Assembly: GCA_963921195.1 (NCBI GenBank)
Contig: OY992539.1
Coordinates: 134,877,182 to 134,941,181, forward strand
DNA: 64,000 nt
Reading direction: 5' to 3'
Source: Pegoplata infirma
Lineage: Eukaryota > Arthropoda > Insecta > Diptera > Anthomyiidae
In this document: positions 49,488 through 61,829 of the stretch, in pieces
Position numbering within the stretch: position 1 is the stretch's first letter
How the letters are laid out: each line of letters starts with the position of its first letter
Translations under genes and position numbers: made by a program
Notes under the pieces: model-generated
What the model was told of the DNA's origin: nothing
Seen by the model: the letters and a program-made list of their open reading frames with translations, nothing else
Databases searched by the model: none

Positions 49488-50204
49488 GTTTTGCATACAT
49501 ACATGCATTGATATTTTCGTTACGCAAAATGCAATTTTAAAAAAAATCTAACGACACATATAAAAAGCAAAACAACAAATAATGCTCAAGAACAACATGA
49601 ATATGTTAGCGTGTGTTTTTGAATACATACACACATACATACATGCGTTGACATTTTCGTTAACATGCTTGAAAATAAAATGTTTATATACAAAATGTAA
49701 TTTTTTTGTGGTGCTGCAATGGAAAAAAATCGTAAAAAAATAGAATCCATTCGACCTCCACTCTGAAATTTTGAGGGAATGTTAAGAATATATTAACCTT
49801 TAAGAAAATATTTTTTTTCAGATTTTTCGACTTGTTCGAAGATTGTGGAAAACAGAAATTAAGTAAAAAAACCAAATTTTAATAATAAAAAAAAATTTAT
49901 TTATTAAAAATAATATTTTTTTAAAAAAGAAGGTTCAAATACCTTTAAAATAAGGTATTGAACTTCAAAATCCATTCACTAGTTTTATAAAAACATTAGT
50001 TTAAATGTTGTCATGTCGAAAGATTTTTTACGATTTTGACGATTTTCAAATGCAAATAACTTTTTAAAAAAAAAATTTTAATTTTTTCCCGAAACACGTG
50101 TAAAATATTTTTTAATGAAGACTTCGTTCTCAAATTTTGAAAGACATCGGAGACATCAAAGTCAATTTTTAGCAAAAATCGTACGGTTTGACATGGAATG
50201 ACTC

Positions 50205-50985
50205 ATGTGCACTTGGTTAGCACTGTATGTTGTGAAAATGTCAAGAGAATCGGTTCAGCTGTTTTTGGGTGATTGTGAAACAGGCAGACAACATCCATTA
50301 TAGTACAAAGGGACGTGGCATTTTACGCCCCTTTTTCCAATCGTAGTATAACATGGCCTATAGTTCCGCACTCGGTTAACACTATCAGTGCTGAAAATTT
50401 AATTAAAATCGAATCAACAGTTTTCGTTATTGCGGAGCATGCAGAAATAAAATTCAATTCAATACAAAGGGTCATGGCATTTTACGCCCATTTGTCCGAT
50501 CACGCAATTTGACACATAGTTAGTACTATGTTAGTACTATCGTTGGTTTACATTTCATCAAAATCGGTCAATCCGTTTTTCATATATAGATGTCATTAGT
50601 GGTGCAATGTAAAAATTCGATTTTGACCACCCCTCCGCCCACAGGCAAAAAAGCATGGCATTTGACGCCCATTTGTCCGATCACGCTCTAATTTGGCATA
50701 TATGAAGTTAGTACTCGGTTAGTACTATCTGTGGTGAAAATTTCATCACAATCGGTCCATCCATTTTTTATATAAAGATGTCATTAGTGGTAGAATGTAA
50801 AAATTTGATTTTGCCACGCCCCTCCGCCCACAGACTGAAAATCAAAAATCTGACTTGACAGTGTTACTCGCCAGGCTAATCTGAATATTCCCTGAAAATT
50901 TCATCAATATTGGTCCAGCAGTTTTCGAGTCCATACGGAACATACATACATACCCACATACATACACACATCCATTTTTATATAC
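50205..50985. repeat. ~180-bp tandem units of Helitron B1, right part
   Basis: Units with TACAAAGGG(A/T)C(G/A)TGGCATTTTACGCCC, TTGTCCGATCACGC, GTTAGTACTATC and AAAATCGGTC(C/A)ATCCGTTTTT, at about 50300, 50465 and 50655. The tail CATACATACATACCCACATA and ATCCATTTTTATATACATAG leads into the B1 terminus. Confidence 0.72.
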
Positions 50986-52019
50986 ATAGATTTACCGTTC
51001 AAAAACAAATTTAGCTAAACATAAAAAAACATATTTTTTTAAATTTTTTCAATTATTTTTTGAGTTTAAATACAAAAAAATTCTTTTAATATTTTATATG
51101 GAAAACAAAAAAAATATAACAATTTTTAACACAAAACATATTTCAAACCAAAAATTTTTCTATTTTTGTAATTTTGGCCAAGAAAAGTGATGATCGGAAC
51201 CATAGTGCAATGTAAATATTAAAAAAAAAAATATATTTTATAAATATGTATGAAAATTATATAAAAATTAAGAAAATTATATAAAAGCAACCACGTGTAT
51301 GTACACATACTACGTATTTTTTACTTCTATTGATACAAATAACAACTAACAAGCCAAATATAACGCCAACAACTACAAAATGGCGCTCTACCACGCCATA
51401 CTGTGGAAGTTTATATTGAAACTCATTTCAATTATTCATAGCTTCTTAACCCCTGCACCGATTTTGCCATAATTGGTACCAAAATAACCAGAAAAACGTT
51501 GAGAACAAAAAAATATGAACCTTTTTAAAATTTTATTTGAATATGTCAACCATGAGCCAAGATAAATCATTTTAAAATTTTGGGTTAAATTTCTGGTGCC
51601 TCGCCCCATTGTGCGGTTCCGCACAAATTTTTTGTGAGTGTTAGGAATGATAAAATTACATCAAATTCCAAGTTTCGTTCACATTCATTCAACAGGTGTC
51701 AAGTTATAGCATTTTTTGTGTAAAATTCACCATAATTTTAGAGGTACCTTTACATTTTCACTCATAACTTTTAAAATACTTTACCGATTTAAAAAAAACA
51801 TCAGTTTCTATCTAGGAGAATTACGCAACTTTTGGTACCCCAAGCGTTTAAATCGGTTCCGGATTATTGCCAAAAACGTGATTTCAACAGACAGACGAAC
51901 AGACAGACAGACGGACATCGCTAGATCGACTTAAAATCGAATCATGAATATATATACTTTGTGGGGTCCTAAACCAATATTTCAATGTGTTACTTACGGA
52001 ATGACAAACTTATATATAC

Positions 52020-53682
52020 GGGTGAAATCAAAAAATGTCAACCAAACCATGTAATCGTGTAATATCTCATACATGGGTTAAAGTATTCGCATATTTTTTA
52101 ATGTACAACGTCGCATAGATTGGCGTTCTACATAACTAACAACAATCCGGATACTAGTAAGCTATTTTAAACAAGTTATTTTCATTTTTGTAGGCCAAAT
52201 GTAAACTCCGTCTCCAGTAACATTTTCAATTTTTAAACTTTAACCGGTTATATCTTAAAAACCAATAACCCAAACTCTTAATAATTGACTACATTTTTAA
52301 AGAGGGCATGTTGACGTTCTTAAAAAATATTTTTGTATAGTCATAACTATCTCTTTTACCCATACAAACACGGCTTCAATTGTGTAACGATTTTTCGACA
52401 CTTTTTTAGACATTATGGAACCTGACAATTTTGTTGTTTTTGACGTATTGTGTTTAGAAAAGTAACAGGTTATTGCCCCATTTATTAAACGCGAGGCTAT
52501 AAAGTATCATTTTGCATCATTGGTTTCAAGTTTGCTCCCTGCATATTAATTTCTCTGTATGAAAAGCTAAATCATAAATGAAAAATCGAAAGATGCTGTA
52601 AACTCCGTCTCCACGTTTACAACAAAACTACTTAGCGTGCATCTGAAATATCGTCATATTTTGACGTATCTAGTTGACATCTAATGATTTTTTTTCGGAA
52701 ACCAATTCCCGACAAATAGTTTTCGAAAAAAAGGGCAAAAAGTGACGAAATGTAAACTCCGTCTCTGTAAACTCCGTCAACTTTTTTTTTTTTTTGCAGA
52801 TTGCATAAAAAACGTTATGAAGTTGTTAAAACCGACGCAAATATTAACACTAGTCATTCAAAAAAGTAAAAAAACTTATTTTAACAGAAATAATAATAAA
52901 TTTATTTTACATTTCCTTAGAAAAATCCTATTAAAATAAAAAATAATTGTAAAATCAATAAATTTTGTTTTTATTCGACCTTCTTTTAATAAATGTTAAA
53001 AGTATTTTTTTTAATTTAAGCTCTTAGTGCAATAAGGACGATGGTAGTGAACACTACATTACATAGTCGAATTTTTATGTGATTTTATTTACAAATTTAA
53101 GTAAGTTGTTGTTATTGTTATTAATGTTTTGAGTTTTTTGTAATTATTGTGTGGTATTGATGTTTTGATTTATATTGTTCTCTTGCTTATATTGTTTTTC
53201 TTATTATTATTTTTTGTATTTCTGTCATACATTAGACCGTCCCTGAAGATGCAATTCAAAGAATTGCGAAATATCGGAAGATTTTAAATAAATAAAAAAA
53301 CATTTAAACAACTAAGACCTCGAGCTTGAAAATTTATTACTTTTAAAATTGTAAAATCTTTAATAACAAAAACCAGAAAAAAATCCTAATTACAAAAATT
53401 GTTAGCAATTACATAAATAAGTGTTTTAAATTACAATAAAATGTTTTCAAAGAAAATTCAAAAAATTTAATGTATTTTTCTAAGGTGAATGTAAACTCCG
53501 TCACCAAAAAAATCATAAAAATGTCGATAAAATTTGTTTGAAACAGTTTGTAGAAGAGATCTTTTATAGTTATATTAGTAGTGATGTAACATATCGATTT
53601 TAATAAAAAAATTTACCAAAAATTAAAATTTTTTGTTTGTACAATTTTGGCTCAAAAACACTGACATTTTTTGATTTCACCC
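52020..53682. mobile_element. TIR element D with GGGTGAAATCAAAAAATGTCA ends
   Basis: About 21-bp TIRs: GGGTGAAATCAAAAAATGTC / GACATTTTTTGATTTCACCC. It interrupts the TATATATACCCTC end of HINE copy 1, leaving ATAC on both sides, a 4-bp TSD. The interior has five direct TGTAAACTCCGTC motifs, a long AT-rich part, and a hammerhead-like motif at 53240-53278. No transposase. It may itself be composite. Confidence 0.82.
53240..53278 (+). ncRNA. Hammerhead-like ribozyme motif in element D
   Basis: Core CTGAAGA (53243-53249), one extra T, helix II GCAATTC/GAATTGC (7 perfect pairs, loop AAA), then GAAA (53268-53271). Helix III would be AT/AT, with the cleavage base C at 53275. Helix I is only TCC/GGA (3 pairs). 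The invariant residues are all present, but the weak helices I and III make activity doubtful. An AAATAAATAAAAAAACATTT tail follows, as at the 14026 locus. Confidence 0.45.
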
Positions 53683-55082
53683 ATACCCTCTATCACCAGA
53701 GTGGAGGGTATACAAATTGTTTGGTTAAACTACTGTTTTTTATGGCAAAAACATGTATATTTAAAACAAAAAGTGGTAAATTTACAGTTTTTATTGTAAA
53801 TATACCATTTTTATCTTATTTTTTTTGCCGTAAAAACCAAATAATTTGTAAATTTACAATATTGTTTTTGCATTTTCTACTTCATTTTTGTAAAATTACA
53901 ACTTTTTCTGTAAGTATACAATTTTGTTTTCTAAACTTTCATATTTGTTTTGTAAATTTACAAAAAATTTAGTATATTTACATATTGGTTTTGTAAATTT
54001 AAAGGTTTTTTCCATTGGTGCATCTTATTTTTCCTTCTTCGGCAGCTGGAGTAGCACTTTAACAACCTGAAATGATTTTTTTTTTCACTTAAACACTTTT
54101 AACAAACTTTTTAGAGTATAACACTGCACTTTTTTATTTTTTTTTCGGCATATCGATTTTCTTAAGTAGAACATATGAGAATTGTGGAGGAGGCTACACA
54201 AGAAATTTCTTATATTTTCAAGAAAAACTAGTCAAAAAATAACATTTTTTTTTGGAATTTTTAATTATTTTCGCAAGCATTTTTAAAAAATCGGAAATTT
54301 TTTTTTGGATATTGTAGATTGGATGTTTAAGTTCCTGTTAAAATAAGAAAAACTTAATTTTTCATAATTGGCAGCCTTTTGACATTTTATGTGCCAAATT
54401 AAAAAAAAAAATTACCCAAAAAAAATATGGTAAAATTACCAAAAAATTGTAAAAGTACAAAAAAAAAACTAGAACAATTATATAGTAGAAACACATAAAA
54501 ATTGTGGTATTTTACTTAACGCAAATTACCAAAAAATGGTGTAAAAATTCAATTTTCTTGCTAAAGCTTACAATTAGTTAAAAAATATTTGTGTTCGGAA
54601 CTTAAAAAATTTCCAAAATTTTTTTTCATGAAATTTTTTATTTATAAAAAATTATTTTTAACTAAATTTTTTACTCCAAAACGCTAAAAAATCTGAACTT
54701 AGAACATTTTGTGTTTAATTACATTTTTTTGTGTTAAAAAACTGAAAACGATATTAAAAAAACAAATGTTTGTAATAAAACATTTTTTTGGTAGAAAGAC
54801 TAAATAACATCAAGTAAAATTTTGTTGTACAATTACAGTTTTCTTGTGTAAAAAAACTAAACACCTTGTAATATTTTTTTAATTTGTAAAATAATTCACT
54901 TTTTTGTAAATTTACCTAAAAAATTTGTAAAATAAATTTACCACCATATAATAGTAAAATTACAAAGCAAACTGTAGTTTTCGTTTTATTAAATATACAA
55001 CAATTTTTGTAAAAAGACAAAAATATTAGTAAAATAGAATTACAAGACCTTTTACTTGTAATTTTACAAACTTTTTAGTGTA

Positions 55083-55303
55083 CTTTCTTCAAGTGTATTT
55101 TCTTTGTTTTAAGTAAAACCACCGTATTTTAAGTTATATTGAAATAAATTAAAAAAAATGTTTACTTAAATTAATAACAGTGTTTACTTAATTTCAGTTT
55201 AGTTACTTTTTTCATTGTACTTTCATTTTTTTTTTGATCCCATTCAAGATACACTCGATGACGCCAAATTTGTTGCAGAATGTCCCAGTAGATCTCTGAT
55301 ATG
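55083..55303. other. AT-rich spacer
   Basis: No inverted ends or gene between element A copy 3 and the next hAT. Confidence 0.45.
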
Positions 55304-55311
55304 GTTTTAAC

Positions 55312-56644
55312 CAATGTTGGCAATCGATACCTTTTCAATACCATTATCCGTTTCAAAACCCTTTAAATTGAATACCGGTACCAATACCGAAACTCAGTTT
55401 TGGTATCGGATACCGGTACCCAAAAACCTTTTCCTTCGGTACCGGTACGTACCGGTATTGAAACGGTTTTTTCCTAAAAAACATGTTTTTTTTACAAAAA
55501 AAAAAAAAATTATTAGAAAATTTGTAATTTTTTTGGTTTTTGTAAATGAAAAATCGTACTCCAAATGCCTCCCCGAAGTCTCATGAAAATCAAAAAAATC
55601 TTTAAGCACCCACATCGAGGATTAAGTAAAAATTTCCAAAAAAAAAATCCTACTTCAACCGCTATGCGGGAGCAGAAGAAAATTATTGATTTTCACGAAA
55701 TTTTTTTTAAATCATTTAGACTCTCAAAAGAAACTTTCTGAACCCCTTAGTATAGTTTAGTTTTTTGGAGATTTTTATTTAATCCGCGATGTGGGTGCCC
55801 AAGGATTTTTTTTTTGATATTTATAGGACTTCGTGGTTCAAAAATTGTTAGCAAAACCGTGAATTTCAAATTGGTTTCACCTTTAGTTCACGTGTTGAAA
55901 AACGTCAGAAAATTATTTTACAAAGTATTTTTGTCACTTACAAATATTTTTACAATTAAGCAAAAAAAACTTTAAAAAAATTTTAAACTCAAAAAAAAGT
56001 AGAATTTTTTTTTCAAAAATGACTAAAAAAAGTTTTTTACTCAAAATAAAATATTTCTAATCAAAATTTTTCATTTTTTTTTAAGTTAGAAAACTAACTA
56101 TCACTTTGAAAGGGCACCGTGGATATTCATGGATTCGGCTAACAATAAGTCGAATTTTACTCTTCTACTTTTTTTACATATTTTTTTTTTACTTTTCTTT
56201 AACAAATGAAACATTTTTATGTCAGAATAACTTCAAAGTACTGCACTTTGATCAAGGGGATAAGAAAATTACGGTTTTCTCGCCCCTTCTGTAAGTGTGG
56301 TCCGGCAACGACCCCGCCGACCCCCTAAGGAAACGCTATTTTAATTTTTTTTTTCACATTTTTAAGGGCATTTTAGCAAAAATGCTAAAAATAAATACGC
56401 AAATACGTGTTTTAGTATTAAAATTGGAAAAAAAAAATATTTTTTTTAAGTTTTTTTGCGTTTTTTATATTTTTAGCATTTTTTTCGATAATACCAGTAC
56501 GTACCGGTATCGACGTTTCGGTATCGGTAATACCGTAACCGATTCAACTCAAATACCGTAACCGATACCAATACCGAAATAAATAAAAAAAAACGATACC
56601 AATACCGATATCGATACCGTTATTCTTTTCGATTGCCAACCTTG
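55312..56644. mobile_element. hAT element with CAA(T/G)GTTGGCAATCGA ends
   Basis: Left CAATGTTGGCAATCGATACC; right TTCGATTGCCAACCTTG. Perfect 8-bp TSD GTTTTAAC (55304-55311, 56645-56652). Sub-termini are dense in GGTATCGGTA/TACCGGTACC motifs. The interior includes an inverted HINE fragment and no transposase. A partial relative is at 28741-29010. Frames inside are low-complexity translations. Confidence 0.92.
55829..56165 (-). mobile_element. HINE fragment, copy 4
   Basis: The minus strand matches 12945-13290 of HINE copy 3: GCCGAATCCATGAATATCCA, then AAGTGATAGTTAGTTTTCTAA, then CACGTGAACTAAAGG and ATTCACGGTTTTGCTAACAA. The segment carries the 5' signature and ~300 bases only. Confidence 0.72.
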
Positions 56645-56652
56645 GTTTTAAC

Positions 56653-57803
56653 TCGTTGTATTTTCAGCAGATTTTCTAGCGCTTATTTTGACTTTTGTTT
56701 TTGAGTGTATATTTAAATATTAAATCATGTTTAAACCTGTTCTTATTAACAAACAAAAAATCTACATTTAACAGCATAATTTTAAAATTCGTTATGCCCA
56801 CTGATCGACACAGGAAAAAATCACCCCTTAACGCACATGCATACGTATAATTGATGTGAGGTAATTTTTCGAAACCCTTTTTATTGAATTTTCCAACATA
56901 CATAGAATCATAGAATAATAACAAATTAAGAAAACAAACCGAAAAACAAATATTGTATGTGTAATTCCTTTAATTCGTGTATAATTTCCCATAACATACG
57001 ATTAAAATACTTTTCATATTACAACATTTAGGGTATTCTACTGACTTGACTTACTGGCAGTCAGTGACTGCATCATATTGTTTGAGTTCGCTGTGTGAAT
57101 GATTGTGGTATGCCTCATTAACATGTTTATCATAAAGAGGAAATTTGTCAAAAGTTGTTATCCTTTTACCAGATCGCTGCTGCTTTTTGTTGTGTTGTTG
57201 TTAATTCAAGCAGAAAGGGGTTTTTTTTATTATCATGTAGGTTTGCTTGTTTCCCTTCGTTTCCTATAATTTATTATTTCTAATTAATTTTTTTTTTTAT
57301 AAAATTCTCTAACAGAACAAAAACATATTCTTATCTTTTATGAATTGTGATTTAGTTTGTATGCAATGTCTTCATTTTGTTTCTTTTTTATAGCACATTC
57401 CCACTTTTGACCATCATCATCATCACCACACTAACCGTTCATTTGACTACCTGTTTAGACTCTAAATTGAAGAGTGCTTAGAGGTTCTTGTCTTTGAGTT
57501 GCTGCCTGATTGGATAAAAACTGGTTGGACGACTGGCTGTAAAAAATGACCTTTATGCACAACCATCACTTGAAATTTTGTTGCTGTGATTTACTGAAAA
57601 TGAATAGTAGAAGATTGAATACTTTGGTTTAAGCCACTCCCACAATTTTTGAACACTACAATTACAATAGAGATTTTTTTAATTTAACTAATTTTAAAGA
57701 CCTTTTCCGGTGGCAATTTCACAGTTTTCCTAAGAAAAATTCATTGACTTGTAACAACTTTCCTTTAAAAAATGGCTTTAGTTTCTGAGATCTTTTTAAA
57801 TCC
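56653..57803. other. Low-repeat, possibly single-copy host DNA
   Basis: Mixed composition with few homopolymers and no repeat signatures. Example sequences are CATCATCATCATCACC near 57410 and AGTCAGTGACTGCATCAT near 57060. The only frame of note (56676-56924, minus) has no motif. Probably intronic or intergenic; no exon supported. Confidence 0.4.
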
Positions 57804-58303
57804 TACACAGAAAGAATTGAAAACGAAAGTCAATCAACAAAAACGCGGATTCAATTAATTTTTTAATTGAAACTCCTCCGATAAAGAAAATTGTTATATC
57901 AATCATCAAATTGTAGGTGATTAATTGATTTTTATTTCAATTAATCATTTTTTCGATTTTGATAAAAAATTTGATTGATTTTTTTATTTAAAGTCAATTA
58001 AAATAATTATTGATTTAACAAATGAATTTCACGCTTTTGGAAAAATTATGAAGAAATTCATATTTTTTGATTTCCAATATGTTGCCGACAATAAAAAAAA
58101 GTAAAACCGTAGTAAAAAGTATATTTTTGAATTAATGTATTCAAATAAATTGAAGCAAAAAAAAATCTTGTATGTTGAAAATTTGTAATTTAATAGTTAA
58201 AGAAAATAACAAAAATGTTGATCAAAACAATAATTGACTCATTTAATTTTTGTTGATCAATAGATTTAATTGAAATTTTTTAGACAATAATTTTTTGTGT
58301 GTA
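57804..58303. mobile_element. MITE with TACACA(G/C)A ends
   Basis: Left TACACAGAAAGAATTGAAAA, right AATAATTTTTTGTGTGTA. The interior is rich in TCAATTAA/TTAATTGA motifs in both orientations. About 500 bp, non-coding. End sequence similar to 38998-39247. Confidence 0.62.
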
Positions 58304-58977
58304 CTTTATTTACATTTTGCGGCACAGGCAGGTGCGGATCCAGCTCTTGGATTTGGGGAAAAAAGTAGTTTTTACTTAAAAAAATTTTGTGGCACACACT
58401 GAAAAAAAAGACATAATTAAAATTAAGGAAAAAATGTCTTTGAAAATTTATCATTAATTTTCCTAAAATTTAGTTAAATTTAACTTAAAAATGAGAAATT
58501 TTCTTAACTATGAGGAAAAAATTTTAGTTCATTTACATTATAAGTAGTTCATAGTTTTCTTTAAATGGAATTTTTTAATGTTAGGAAAAAAATTCTTACT
58601 GCCAAAGAAATTTTCCACAAATCTAAGAAACGTATCTTTATTTTTAAGACATATTTCTTAAAAAACAATTTAATTCAAGTTTAGTTAAAATTTACTAAAA
58701 AAAACATCATCGTATTTCTCTTCTTTGAATTGAGGAATTGTACTTCTTAGAATTTAGTTAATGACTTCTGAGAATTTAGTAAATAACTTCTTAGAATTTA
58801 GTTAAAAATTCAAAATGGCGATATCTCGAAAACTAAGCGAGATAGAGCGAAACGGATGAAATTTTCAAAAGAAAGACTACAAAGAAAAATATGGAATAGC
58901 CTAGCTCTGCATATCTGTCGGGGTCTCAAGACCCTAATTTTAGATCTAAAATTTGAAATTCCCGAGATTTTATATAT

Positions 58978-60913
58978 GGGGCATTCCATGTGAAATCGGA
59001 CACTTTGAAAAACTTTTTATTTAGATTTTCCCAATTTGTTTACAGTTTTTAGTACCCTTCGAAAACTCCTTCGTGGTAAATTTTCAGATTTTTTTGATGA
59101 CCCGTTCAAAAGATATCGAATTTTTAAAAATTGGTAGTTTGTTCCTTTACTCAAACTTCTTTTAATCATAACTTCTTCAATAATGGTCCAAATTTCAATT
59201 TTTTTTTTCAAAATTTTTGTTTTTTTAGATACTTTCTAAAAAAAAATCCCAAAAAATTCTTAAAAGCGCTCTAGTATGCGATTTTTAAGTTTTAAAATTT
59301 AAATCTCATTTTTGAAAATGTTTGTACTCTTCGATTTTTTTGTAATTTTTTTGTGTAAAACTTCTATCAATTCTACAAATTTTTTGCCCAGGAAGATCGT
59401 GGGATAACGATTATTACTAATTTTTAAAATTTTTTGAAAAAATTTTATTGTAATTTTCCAATCTTAAAATCATTTCTAGTGCTCCAATAGAGGGATCCTT
59501 TATAAGACCGACCCCCATTAATTTTTACGTCTTAACATTTCTTTGGAACAAACTAATACCCTATCTTCAATTTCTAAGGGGGCTCCCACACAAAACGATA
59601 TTTTCTAAAATTTGTTCCAACGGCTCTAACTGCCCTAATAGTACCCTTAGAGCAACAAAGTGTATGACCGACCCACAATATTTTTTTAGTCCAAATATTT
59701 CCTCTGAAAACACCTACCCTCTATCTTTAACTGTTAAGGCGGTCCCCATACAATTTTTTTATTTTTTGTAAATTTGTTTTATTTAATCAGCTTCTACCGG
59801 TCCAATGGTGCGTCCGAGAGGGGTCATTAGTGAGACCGACCCCCATTTATTTTTACCCCACAACATTTTTTCAAAACATACCTACGCCCTATCTCCACTC
59901 CCTAAGTAGGCCCCCATACAAAATTACATTTTTATTAAATTTGCTCCAACTGTTATTTGTATGGGAGCCTACTTAGGGAGTGGAGATAGGGCGTAGGTAT
60001 GTTTTGAAAAAATGTTGTAGGGTAAATATAAATGGGGGTGGGTCTCACTAGTGACCCCTCTCGGACGCACCATTGGACCGGTAGAAGCTGATTAAATAAA
60101 ACAAATTTACAAAAAATAAAAAAAATTGTATGGGGACCGCCTTAACAGTTAAAGATAGAGGGTAGGTATGTTCAGAGAAAATGTTTGGACTTAAAAAATA
60201 TTGTGGGTCGGTCATACATTTTGTTGCTCTAAGGGCACTATTAGGGCAGTTAGAGCGGTTGGAACAAATTTAAAAATATGTCGTTTTGTGTGGGAGCCTC
60301 CTTAGAAATTGGAGATAGGGTATTAGTTTGCTCCAAAGAAATGTTAAGACGTAAAAATTAATGGGGGTCGGTCTTATAAAGGACCCCTCTATGACGCACC
60401 ATTGGAGCAGTAGAAATGATTTTAAGATTGGAAAATTACAATAAAATTTTTTCAAAAAATTTAAAAAAATAGTAATAATTGTTATCCCACGATCTTCCTG
60501 AGCAAAAAATTTGTAGAATTGATAGAAGTTTTACACAAAAAAATTTCAAAAAATCGAAGAGTACAAACATTTTCAAAAATGAGATTTAAATTTTAAAACT
60601 TAAAAATCGCATACTAGAGCGCTTTTAAGAATTTTTTGGGATTTTTTTTTAGAAAGTACGTAAAAAAGCAAAAATTTTGAAAAAAAAAAAAAATTAAAAT
60701 TTGGACCATTATTGAAGAAGTTATGATTAAAAGAAGTTTGAGTAAAGGAACAAACTACCAATTTTTTAAAATTCGATATCTTTTGAACGGGTCATCAAAA
60801 AAATCTGAAAATTTACCAGGAAGGAGTTTTCGAAGGGTACTAAAAACTGTAAACAAATTGGGAAAATCTAAAAAAAAAGTTTTTCAAAGTGTCCGATTTC
60901 ACGTGGAATGCCC
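58978..60913. mobile_element. 1.94 kb near-perfect foldback (GRG-ended, Sola-like?) with satellite arms
   Basis: GGGGCATTCCATGTGAAATC at the left; GATTTCACGTGGAATGCCC at the right. Arms ~940 bases each with only scattered mismatches; the spacer near 59920-59965 is about 45 bases. Each arm includes three ~163-bp units (GACCGACCC at 59506, 59669 and 59832 and their inverses). It splits family F at ...TATAT|ATATCTCGG, fitting a 4-bp ATAT duplication. Frames at 59017-59211, 60270-60455 and 60723-60980 are arm sequence. Confidence 0.85.
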
Positions 60914-61314
60914 ATATCTCGGTAAATACTGCCAACACGAGAAAAGATCTAACGGCATTTTTGTAGCTCTTGACTCTTAGAACACTTCCGAAAAATACCC
61001 GAAAGCCCTCCGATTAATAGTTTTTGAGTTATCCAGTTTTAAGATTCTCAAGACCCTATCAGGCCCCTTATTACCGTATTTCAAAAACTAAGTAAGGTAG
61101 AGCGAAACGGACACAAGTTTTGGGTCAAAATCTATGGAGACCCTTAAAGGACCCAACGGGGTCTCGAGTTAGCAGGGGCTGGACATATGGGGTCCGAACC
61201 CATGGGTCCAGGGTCTAGACCCAATCTATTTCTAAAATGTGAATGAACTAAAGTGTAATATAAGGGTTCAAGTTGAAAAAATGCAGAAGAAAAATTGAAT
61301 TTCTAAAAATTATA

Positions 61315-61387
61315 GACATTTCTGGTATTTCCCATACCGGTTTCAAACACCCCAGTTAGTGTCATCATCAGTAGGATTTTAAATGTC
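61315..61387 (-). ncRNA. Type I hammerhead ribozyme motif, copy 1
   Basis: On the minus strand: outer helix I GACATTT/AAATGTC (7 pairs); inner helix I TCCTA/TGGGA (5 pairs with one G-T); core CTGATGA (61365-61371 on plus). One extra T and a GACAC/GTGTT helix II closed by a T-T mismatch follow. Then comes GAAA, a self-complementary ACC/GGT helix III, and cleavage base A (61335). All invariant core residues are present. Helix III with no loop would favour action as a dimer. The mismatch at helix II is the main doubt about activity. Confidence 0.72.
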
Positions 61388-61756
61388 GGTTTGTCTTGTT
61401 AATGAAAACTGTTTTTTATATATGTGAATATTTATAGTTTCTACAGAATAAATTTTGACAGTTTCCAACACTACAATTCTATTTCTAGCAATTTCAACCT
61501 CACTTCATACTTTCTTTCAACTTTTTTGTCTCTTACATTATTTCGCAAGGGTTACCAACATGATCTGGAATTGCAGACACAAATGAAGGAATTTGCATTT
61601 TCAGTTTCGGAGACGTGCCTAATGGCGACATATTTTGTCAGTAATTTTATTTGATTTTTTCTATAAGTACAGATCGAGCACGGGCTCTAATTATATTTGT
61701 TATAAGGGTTCAAGTTGAAAAAATGCAGAAGAAAAATTGAATTTCTAAAAATTATA

Positions 61757-61829
61757 GACATTTCTGGTATTTCCCATACCGGTTTCAAACACCCCAGTTA
61801 GTGTCATCATCAGTAGGATTTTAAATGTC
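61757..61829 (-). ncRNA. Type I hammerhead ribozyme motif, copy 2
   Basis: Same 73 bases as copy 1, 442 bp away; I see no differences. Two cleavage sites in one transcript would release a 442-nt monomer, the unit that in retrozymes circularises. Confidence 0.72.
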
